Of a stretch of DNA of 12,665 nucleotides, positions 7,311 to 12,665 are shown piece after piece (within the stretch, counting starts at the first letter, position 1; each line of letters starts with the position of its first letter). This DNA is from Synergistaceae bacterium. Lineage in GTDB: Bacteria; Synergistota; Synergistia; Synergistales; Aminobacteriaceae. Made by a program: the position numbers and the translations under genes. The stretch lies in the NCBI GenBank assembly GCA_017475805.1, contig JAFVEW010000275.1:1-12665 (forward strand), in the 5' to 3' direction. Under the pieces are notes generated by a model that worked only from the letters and a program-made list of their open reading frames with translations, was not told the DNA's origin and did no database searches.

Positions 7311-7622
7311 ATGATTATATCGACAAGAGCTTTTCCGGCTTCCGGGACTCAAGATTTAGATTTAGTTTACGGGTCAAGCTGTCTTTCTGTTAATATCGTC
7401 AAAGATACTGCAGAGACGATAAAAAACATTACCGGCGGCGAGCTTAAAGCCTACACAGAAATGATGAATAAAAGCATAGAGCTTGCTAAAGGGCGCATGA
7501 TTGAAAACGCCGAAGCACTTGGAGCTGATGGTATCTATGCTGTAAGCATCGCAACACCGCAAATTTCAGGAGGCGCGGCTGAAATCATAATGTACGGCAC
7601 GGCGTTTAAGTTTGTAAATTAA
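7311..7622 (+). CDS. YbjQ/UPF0145 family protein
   Basis: A 103-residue cytoplasmic protein of the YbjQ (UPF0145) family, a small pentamer-forming fold often labelled putative heavy-metal binding. The family pattern is visible: an N-terminal strand (IISTRAF), GSSCLSVNIVKDTAETIKNITGGELKAYTEMM around residues 21-52, the helix IELAKGRMIENAEALGADGIYAV and a final strand ending in MYGTAFKF. The biochemical role of the family is not established. It starts 5 bases after the WCX-tailed membrane protein stops, and its Shine-Dalgarno AGGAAGG (7296-7302) lies within that gene's last codons, so the two are translated from one message. An AT-only inverted repeat (7616-7623 with 7653-7660) overlaps its end and is too weak to call a terminator. 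Confidence 0.88.
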   Translation: MIISTRAFPASGTQDLDLVYGSSCLSVNIVKDTAETIKNITGGELKAYTEMMNKSIELAKGRMIENAEALGADGIYAVSIATPQISGGAAEIIMYGTAFKFVN

Positions 7623-7686
7623 AAATTTTTATTTTTGTTATAATTAAAACAATTTAATTTCCCAATATAAAATCTTAAAAATTTCT

Positions 7687-7695
7687 GGAAGGAAG
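7687..7695 (+). promoter_or_regulatory. Shine-Dalgarno deciding the TTG start of tctB
   Basis: GGAAGGAAG lies 9 bases before a TTG at 7705. No ATG or GTG in the same frame precedes the first transmembrane helix, and the nearby GTG at 7695 is in another frame, so the TTG is the most likely start. Confidence 0.6.
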
Positions 7696-7704
7696 TGTAC
7701 GGTC

Positions 7705-8196
7705 TTGTTCTTTAGAAAATACGGGGATATTGTCATCGGAATTTTCTATGCGGCTTTAGGTGCTGTAACTATTTGGCTCGCCCAGCAGCTTCCTAAGTCC
7801 CGCGTTATGAAAATCGGCCCCGATTTCATGCCTATGGTTATAGGCATTTTGATTCTTGTGCTGGCTTTAATGCTTTTGTTCAGCGCGGTAAAAAATTTCA
7901 AAGCTAATGCCGCAAAAGCCGAAGCCATGCCAGCAGATACGTCGGACTATAAGAGAGTGCTTGCCTCATTGGTGCTTGTAGTGATTTACGTGAACATTCT
8001 TGCGCCCGTCGGTTTCATTCTTTCGACACTCGGTTATCTTTTCTTGCAAATAGTTGTTCTTGCCCCGAACGACAGAAGAAGCTCGAAAAATATTTTAATG
8101 TACGCGGTTATCGACGTTATTTTTGTTTTCGTAGTCTTCTTTTTGTTCAGATACGGTTTCAAGATCGTATTGCCCGCAGGAATTTTCACGCTTTAG
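7705..8196 (+). CDS. tctB: TctB, small membrane subunit of a tripartite tricarboxylate transporter
   Basis: TctB is the poorly conserved small membrane subunit of TTT transporters, which bring carboxylates across the inner membrane using an ion gradient together with TctA and TctC. The 163 residues show the usual four hydrophobic helices, at about 8-28, 41-62, 85-120 (probably a bent or double segment) and 130-149, with a hydrophilic loop at 63-84. GPDFMPMVIG at 38-47 follows the family pattern for the start of the second helix. Translation starts at TTG with a good Shine-Dalgarno. The tctA start follows 15 bases after the stop, so they form one operon. A TATAAT at 7639-7644 in the gap after the YbjQ gene could be a -10 box, but no -35 is evident. 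Family identity is firm from position and topology; the substrate cannot be read from the sequence. Confidence 0.9.
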   Translation: MFFRKYGDIVIGIFYAALGAVTIWLAQQLPKSRVMKIGPDFMPMVIGILILVLALMLLFSAVKNFKANAAKAEAMPADTSDYKRVLASLVLVVIYVNILAPVGFILSTLGYLFLQIVVLAPNDRRSSKNILMYAVIDVIFVFVVFFLFRYGFKIVLPAGIFTL

Positions 8197-8211
8197 AAAG
8201 GAGATTGAATC

Positions 8212-9708
8212 ATGGGAGCTTTAGCACAATTAGGAGCAGCGACTCTTAAAGTTTGTGAGCCGACTTCGTTATTATTAATGATTGCCGGCGTTGCGATAGG
8301 AATAATTTTCGGTTCAATCCCCGGTCTGAGCGCGTCAATGGCCGTTGCTTTGATGCTGCCTTTAACTTTCAGCATGAGTTCTTCGCTCGGCATGAATGTT
8401 TTAGTTGCTGTTTATATCGGCGGAATTTCAGGCGGATTAATCTCAGCTATCTTATTAAATATGCCCGGCACAGCGTCATCAATCGCTACGACTTTTGACG
8501 GTTATCCTATGGCTCAAAAGGGCGAGGCCATGAAAGCACTCGGCGTCGGAATTGTTTTCTCGTTCTTAGGTTCAATTTTCTCATTCATAATTTTGACATT
8601 CTTTGCTCCGTGGCTTGCTGACGTTGCTTTGAAATTCGCCGCGCCTGACAACTTCGGAATTTGTTTCTTCGCTTTGACAATGGTCGCAGTTCTTTCATCA
8701 GGAAACATGGTCAAAGGGCTTTTAGCGGGAATGTTAGGACTTGTTTTCGCTCTTGTTGGTCTTGCACCGATTGACGGCACAGCGAGATTTACATTCGGGA
8801 TTCCTGAAATGCGCGGAGGCTTTAACACCCTTACGACGTTAATCGGAATTTTCGCGGTCGCTGATATTTTAGTGAGTGCTGAAACAATCGGCGCAGGCGT
8901 CAAAACAATTCCCGTTAAAAAAGTTCGAGGCTTCGGATTTTCAATCGCTGAATTTTTCAAATGGATTCCCGGAGCGATTCGAGCGGCTTTAATCGGAACA
9001 GGTATAGGAATTTTGCCCGGTATCGGCGGCTCAACGTCAGGAATGTTAGCTTACGTTACAGCTAAGAACATGAGCAAACACCCTGAAACTTTTGGACAGG
9101 GCGACCCTGAAGGCATCGTAGCAACAGAATGTGCGAACAACGCGACAATCGGCGGAGCTTTAATACCGCTTTTAGTCTTGGGTATTCCGGGCGACGGAGT
9201 TACAGCGATGATGCTCGGCGGATTTTTAATTCACGGCTTGAGCGCGGGGCCTTTGCTTTTCGTCAAGAATGCCGATGTTGTCTATGGAATTTTTGCGGCC
9301 TGCATGGTCTGCGCTTTAATAATGCTCATCGTTGAATGGACATGTATAAAAGCCTTCGTTCAAGTTCTCAAAGTGCCGAAGCATGTTTTACTGCCGTTGA
9401 TTTTAGTTCTTTGCGCTGTCGGAGCATACGCCACGAACAACAGAATTTTTGACGTTCAATCAATCGTCGTGTTCGGAGTAATCGGTTATCTTTATCACAA
9501 ATTCAAATTGCCGACGACGCCATTTGTTCTTTGCTTCTTAATCGGAAGAATGACCGAAGAATATTTAAGACGCGGCCTTATGAGATTTAAGACTTTCGGA
9601 GCATTTTTCACAAGACCGATTTTCTGCGCGTTCTTTGCGATAGCCGTAGCTGTAATTCTTTGGACGCTTTATAAAGAAATTAAAGCCTCGAAAGCTGAAA
9701 GAAAATAA
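8212..9708 (+). CDS. tctA: TctA, large membrane subunit of a tripartite tricarboxylate transporter
   Basis: TctA is the 10-12 helix carrier of TTT systems. The 498 residues are full length. The family's conserved blocks are all present in both halves: GSIPGLS at 34-40, YIGGISGG at 68-75 and NMPGTASSIATTFDGYP at 83-99 in the first, and GILPGIGG at 266-273, ECANNA at 306-311 and LGIPGDGVTAMMLGG at 323-337 in the second. The paired Gly-Pro-Gly motifs reflect the internal duplication of the family and probably line the substrate path. AAAGGAG lies 8 bases before the ATG. It is preceded by tctB and followed after 2 bases by a flavin-reductase-like gene. The substrate is unknown; known family members carry citrate, tartrate or aromatic acids. 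Confidence 0.97.
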   Translation: MGALAQLGAATLKVCEPTSLLLMIAGVAIGIIFGSIPGLSASMAVALMLPLTFSMSSSLGMNVLVAVYIGGISGGLISAILLNMPGTASSIATTFDGYPMAQKGEAMKALGVGIVFSFLGSIFSFIILTFFAPWLADVALKFAAPDNFGICFFALTMVAVLSSGNMVKGLLAGMLGLVFALVGLAPIDGTARFTFGIPEMRGGFNTLTTLIGIFAVADILVSAETIGAGVKTIPVKKVRGFGFSIAEFFKWIPGAIRAALIGTGIGILPGIGGSTSGMLAYVTAKNMSKHPETFGQGDPEGIVATECANNATIGGALIPLLVLGIPGDGVTAMMLGGFLIHGLSAGPLLFVKNADVVYGIFAACMVCALIMLIVEWTCIKAFVQVLKVPKHVLLPLILVLCAVGAYATNNRIFDVQSIVVFGVIGYLYHKFKLPTTPFVLCFLIGRMTEEYLRRGLMRFKTFGAFFTRPIFCAFFAIAVAVILWTLYKEIKASKAERK

Positions 9709-9710
9709 CT

Positions 9711-10154
9711 ATGAATATAAAAGCCATTGACCACAACGTGAACATCATCGCGATGCAAAAAAATAATCGCAATTACGGAATGTGTTGCGCATGGTGTACT
9801 CACGTTGGCGAAGATAAATTGCTCTGCTGCGTAGGACCTCAAAGCACGACGGGACAAGCTCTCGAAAAAGGCGACTTCGTAGGCTTCTCAAATTTGAATA
9901 AAAATCAAAAGAATATAGCTTTTCAGTTAGGCGACTTGAAAAAACATTCTGCTGAATTTGATAAGTTCGGCGGAATTGATTTTTCTGTTGATGAAGGAGC
10001 TATCTTGATTAACGGAGCAAGAGCCTGCGTGAAGTGCCAAGTCATTGACGTTTTACATCTTCCCGGCATTGAACAAGAAAATATTTTATATCTTCAAATG
10101 TTAGACGGAAAAGAAAACGGCGGCGAGGCTCTTCATATCGCTGACTTACATTAA
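9711..10154 (+). CDS. Flavin reductase-like (FMN-binding split barrel) protein, Cys-rich
   Basis: A 147-residue protein with the pattern of the flavin reductase-like, FMN-binding split barrel family: an N-terminal strand, MCCAWCTHV, then GPQSTTGQALEKGDFVGFSNL and NIAFQLGD, and a later INGARACVKCQVIDVLHL strand pair. Such proteins bind FMN and either reduce it with NAD(P)H or pass electrons to a partner. Seven cysteines occur, several in close pairs (25-26, 29, 39-40, 106 and 109), which is unusual and might bind a metal or serve redox chemistry. The gene starts 2 bases after the tctA stop without a strong Shine-Dalgarno, so translation is probably coupled to tctA. Its place inside a transporter operon suggests the imported acid is reduced or that the enzyme serves its breakdown, but this is inference only. 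Confidence 0.82.
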   Translation: MNIKAIDHNVNIIAMQKNNRNYGMCCAWCTHVGEDKLLCCVGPQSTTGQALEKGDFVGFSNLNKNQKNIAFQLGDLKKHSAEFDKFGGIDFSVDEGAILINGARACVKCQVIDVLHLPGIEQENILYLQMLDGKENGGEALHIADLH

Positions 10155-10169
10155 AAATTTTGGCATTAA

Positions 10170-10187
10170 CCCGTGAATTTTTGCGGG
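10170..10187 (+). other. GC hairpin in front of tctC
   Basis: CCCG (10170-10173) pairs with CGGG (10184-10187), plus one wobble pair inside, in otherwise AT-rich DNA. AAATTTT and AAAATTT flank it and could extend the structure with internal loops. No clean T run follows, so it is a poor terminator. It may be a processing or stability element that gives the binding-protein gene its own mRNA level. Confidence 0.4.
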
Positions 10188-10222
10188 ATAAAATTTAATT
10201 TACAAAGGAGTTTTTATTAATA

Positions 10223-11167
10223 ATGAAAAAAGCATTATTAGCTTTACTTGTTGTCCTTGTTGCAGTGTCGGGCGCGTTCGCTGAATGGAAACCGACAACA
10301 ACCGTTTCAATCATCGTTCCGGCCGGTGCTGGCGGAAACACAGACCTCAGCGCGAGAGTTTTTGCTCAGTATGCTAAAGAACTTTCCGGCGTTGACTTCA
10401 TCGTTGTCAATGCTAACGGCGCAGCAGGTTCAATCGCGGCCGACCAAGTTCGCAGTGCAGCTCCAGACGGACATACGTTCCTTTACGGCCATAATCTTGT
10501 AAACGTTGCCAACGTCGCAGGAATTACAGATTATAACTACACAGCTTTCAAACTTGGCCCGACTTTCGCAAAAGACCCGGCTCAGCAGCTTTATGTCAAT
10601 CCGAGCAAATATAAAAATCTTGAAGAGTTCATAGCGGCGGCAAAAGAAAAACCCGGCGAGCTTGTTGCATGCACGGAAGTTGGAGCTTACACTTATTATG
10701 AAATTCTTAAGTTCCAAGACTTAGCAGGGATTCAGCTTGACCTCGTTGACTACGGCTCGAACTCTGACAAAATCGTCGGTATGCTTTCAGGCCAGGTTGA
10801 CATGATGCCCGGTGCTTATATCAACTGCAAAGATTATCTTGAAAGCGGCCAGTTCATTGCTCTCGGAGTTCCCAGCGCAGAACGTTACGATTTAATCAAA
10901 GACATTCCGACGTTCAAAGAGCAGGGAATCGATTTAGTATATCCTGACTGCGACTTCTCATTCTATTTCCCGAAAGAAACTCCCGACGAAGTTATCGCGT
11001 GGTATGAAAACATCGTCCAGGAAATGGAAAGCAAACCCGAATGCCTCGAAGCTATCCGCAAAGTTGAAATGATGCCGTATTATCTTTCAGCCGCCGACAG
11101 CGAAAAGCATGACGCCGAATATTTCAACACATTCAAATCAATCGCTGACGAATTAGCAAGCAAATAA
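10223..11167 (+). CDS. tctC: TctC, periplasmic solute-binding protein of a tripartite tricarboxylate transporter
   Basis: TctC (Bug family) catches the substrate in the periplasm and hands it to TctA/TctB. The 314 residues start with a clear signal peptide (MKKALLALLVVLVAVSGAFA, cleavage after Ala20). The mature part begins with TTVSIIVPAGAGGNTDLSARVFAQ, the family's substrate-loop region with its Asp after the Gly-rich turn, followed by VVNANGAAGSIAADQVRSA and GHTFLYGH. Later KYKNLEEFIAAAKEKPGELV and GMLSGQVDMMPG match the usual second-domain blocks. There is no lipobox, so it is soluble. Codons are strongly biased and AAAGGAG (10204-10210) precedes the ATG by 12 bases, fitting high expression. 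In most TTT operons tctC comes first; here it is last, after tctB, tctA and the flavin-reductase-like gene, and a hairpin sits before it. Confidence 0.96.
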   Translation: MKKALLALLVVLVAVSGAFAEWKPTTTVSIIVPAGAGGNTDLSARVFAQYAKELSGVDFIVVNANGAAGSIAADQVRSAAPDGHTFLYGHNLVNVANVAGITDYNYTAFKLGPTFAKDPAQQLYVNPSKYKNLEEFIAAAKEKPGELVACTEVGAYTYYEILKFQDLAGIQLDLVDYGSNSDKIVGMLSGQVDMMPGAYINCKDYLESGQFIALGVPSAERYDLIKDIPTFKEQGIDLVYPDCDFSFYFPKETPDEVIAWYENIVQEMESKPECLEAIRKVEMMPYYLSAADSEKHDAEYFNTFKSIADELASK

Positions 11168-11180
11168 GAAATTAATTTAG

Positions 11181-11205
11181 AAATTAGGAGTGAGGAGTGA
11201 GGAAT
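11181..11205. repeat. Heptamer repeat GGARTGA, copy 2
   Basis: AAATTA at 11181-11186 is followed by GGAGTGA (11187-11193), GGAGTGA (11194-11200) and a partial GGAAT unit. It matches copy 1 at 5135-5159 over 25 positions with a single A/G difference. It lies 13 bases after the tctC stop. Confidence 0.75.
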
Positions 11206-11232
11206 TTCATTATTTTCTCGTCCTCACTTTTT
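11196..11232 (+). terminator. Terminator-like hairpin after tctC, built from the heptamer repeat
   Basis: AGTGAGGA (11196-11203) pairs with TCCTCACT (11221-11228) across a 17-base loop, and a run of five T closes it (11228-11232). The left arm is part of the heptamer repeat. The loop is long and the stem only half GC, so efficiency is uncertain, but the position, 28 bases after the tctC stop and before a differently composed gene, fits the end of the transporter operon. Confidence 0.55.
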
Positions 11233-11279
11233 ATACTGCGAATATGTTTTGAGAAAGAGTAAAGGAGTCTAAAAAACTT

Positions 11280-12665
11280 ATGCAAACAAATGATAGATCG
11301 CTTACAAAATTAATGGAAGCCGTAGATACCGGCGCGGCACAGCTGCCTGACTTTCAAAGAGGCTGGGTGTGGGACGATGGACGCATAAAAGCTCTGATAC
11401 TAAGCGTGCTAAAGAATTTTCCGGTCGGTGTGGCAATGTTCTTGGAATACGGAAATGAGAACATCCGTTTCAAATATAAACCTATCGAGGGCACAAATGT
11501 TAATTCTCAAAAAGAACCGAACGAACTGATTCTTGACGGTCAGCAAAGATTAACTTCTCTTTATAATGCCCTTTACAGCAAAAATCCCGTGCATACGAAA
11601 ACAGAGAAAGGAGAAGAGGTTAAGAGGTTTTATTATCTCGATATCGAAAAGGCCGTTGATCCAAGTGCTGATGATGATGAAATTGTTATATCCGTCCCTG
11701 CGACAAAAATTATAACTTCTAATTTCGGACGAAATATTGAAATGGATCTTTCGACAAGACAGAATGAATTTAAGAATAAAATGTTTCCTTTGAATATCAT
11801 TCTTGATTCCAATGAGGAGCAAGGATGGCAGAACGAGTATTATGCTTATTATAACTATAACCCGGATGTAATTCGACACTTCACCGAGCTTTTCACTAAA
11901 ATCATCACGCCTATACAAAGTTATACAATGCCAGTGATTCTGCTTGAAAAAGGAACTCCGAGAGAGGCTGTGTGTCAGGTTTTCGAGAATGTCAATAAAG
12001 GCGGCGTTTCACTTACGGTTTTTGAACTTGTTACGGCAACTTTTGCAATGAATGACTTCTATCTGCGTGAAGACTGGGAGAATCGCAAGGAAAACTATTT
12101 TTCAGGAGATTTGCTGAACATTATAACTGCTACTGACTTTTTGACTGCGCTCACTCTTTTGTCCTCATTTAAGGCCGGCGGAACGGTAAGCTGTAAGAAA
12201 AAAGATGTGCTTGCTCTGCAGCTTACGGAATACAAAAAGTACGCTGACGACCTTTGCAAAGGTTTTCGTGAGTCAGAAAAACTTTTGAAGGAGGAGCGGA
12301 TTTTCTCAAGCCGTGATCTTCCATACAGCACTCAGCTTATTCCTTTGGCGGCCATTTGCACTGTTTTAATGGATGGCAATAGGATTAATACCACGACTGT
12401 CAAGGATAAAGTTAAGCAGTGGTATTGGTGCGGCGTGTTCGGAGAGCTTTATGGATCTTCAAACGAAACAAGATACGCTAATGACATAGTACAGGTTATC
12501 AAGTGGATTCTTGAGAATGGAGAGCTTCCGAAGACAGTTACGGACTTTTTTTTTAATCCGACACGTCTATTAAGTTTGCAGTCGAGGCAGTCAGCAGCAT
12601 ATAAAGGCATTATGGCGTTGATATTAAAGAATCATGCCCGCGACTTTATATCAGGTATCGAAATG
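11280..12665 (+). CDS. DUF262 (GmrS/ParB-like fold) protein, 5' part; runs off the right edge
   Basis: The frame opens at an ATG with AAAGGAG 12 bases upstream and stays open for 462 codons to the window end. The N-terminal block LPDFQRGWVWDDGRIKALI at 22-40 and ELILDGQQRLTSLYNAL at 82-98 carry the DUF262 signature, including the DGQQR motif (86-90) that forms the nucleotide-handling site in this ParB/sulfiredoxin-like fold. ENVNKGGVSLTVFELVTATF (236-255) and TRLLSLQSRQSAAYKGI (428-444) continue the family pattern. DUF262 proteins include the GmrS half of GmrSD type IV restriction enzymes and other phage-defence proteins. Whether an HNH (DUF1524) partner or domain follows cannot be seen. Codon use differs from the genes to the left: GAG and GAA are about equal here by eye count, whereas GAA dominates in tctC. 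A run of nine T encodes Phe423-425. Confidence 0.88.
   Translation, partial: MQTNDRSLTKLMEAVDTGAAQLPDFQRGWVWDDGRIKALILSVLKNFPVGVAMFLEYGNENIRFKYKPIEGTNVNSQKEPNELILDGQQRLTSLYNALYSKNPVHTKTEKGEEVKRFYYLDIEKAVDPSADDDEIVISVPATKIITSNFGRNIEMDLSTRQNEFKNKMFPLNIILDSNEEQGWQNEYYAYYNYNPDVIRHFTELFTKIITPIQSYTMPVILLEKGTPREAVCQVFENVNKGGVSLTVFELVTATFAMNDFYLREDWENRKENYFSGDLLNIITATDFLTALTLLSSFKAGGTVSCKKKDVLALQLTEYKKYADDLCKGFRESEKLLKEERIFSSRDLPYSTQLIPLAAICTVLMDGNRINTTTVKDKVKQWYWCGVFGELYGSSNETRYANDIVQVIKWILENGELPKTVTDFFFNPTRLLSLQSRQSAAYKGIMALILKNHARDFISGIEM

Noticed and set aside
7616..7660. Terminator after the YbjQ gene
   Set aside because: The inverted repeat is made only of A and T, has a long spacer and no following T run.
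8514..8960. 148-codon open frame on the minus strand inside tctA
   Set aside because: It lies wholly within the clear tctA frame, is low-complexity Lys/Ala/Pro-rich and matches no family pattern; it is a shadow of tctA codons.
1..12665. CRISPR array, tRNA, rRNA, insertion sequence or integrase
   Set aside because: Reading both strands showed no regularly spaced repeats, no cloverleaf or rRNA signatures, and no transposase or recombinase frame.

Overview
The window is AT-rich bacterial chromosome, most likely from a member of the Synergistota (Synergistetes) living in a gut or other anaerobic habitat. Three things point there: a tripartite tricarboxylate transporter (TTT/Tct) locus of the kind these amino-acid and organic-acid fermenters carry in numbers; a surface protein ending in Gly-Gly-Ser-Gly-Gly-Cys, a hydrophobic helix and basic residues, which fits the Synergist-CTERM type of sorting tail; and a cobalamin gene (cbiG). 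The assignment is inference from content. No rRNA, tRNA or CRISPR array was seen.

Left part (1-5060). The 3' end of cbiG reads in from the left edge on the plus strand and overlaps, stop against stop, a minus-strand group read from right to left: leuS, a strong rho-independent terminator, then a tightly packed set of type IV pilin-like pseudopilin, a PPC/DUF296 protein and a secreted DUF6273 protein with the sorting tail. The leuS terminator lies almost against the pseudopilin start, so it sits in that gene's likely leader.

Middle (5061-7622). A 289-base divergent region between leuS and the next plus-strand gene holds a heptamer repeat, a perfect 12-bp tandem duplication and an inverted repeat. 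It is followed by a two-gene unit: a 651-residue single-anchor membrane protein whose cytoplasmic tail looks like the C-terminal extension (WCX) of WYL-domain transcription factors, and, 5 bases on, a YbjQ/UPF0145 protein. This pair is the least explained and most interesting part of the window.

Right part (7705-11167). A TTT transporter locus in the order tctB, tctA, flavin-reductase-like gene, tctC. TctA and TctB form the membrane carrier and TctC is the periplasmic binding protein. The Cys-rich flavin-reductase-like gene is inserted 2 bases after tctA, and a GC hairpin precedes tctC. A second copy of the heptamer repeat follows tctC, where it forms a terminator-like hairpin.

Right edge (11280-12665). 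A DUF262 (GmrS/ParB-like nuclease fold) protein with a DGQQR motif runs off the window. Its codon use differs from its neighbours and it carries a run of nine T in frame. It may be the start of an acquired defence module, but the partner genes would lie outside the window.
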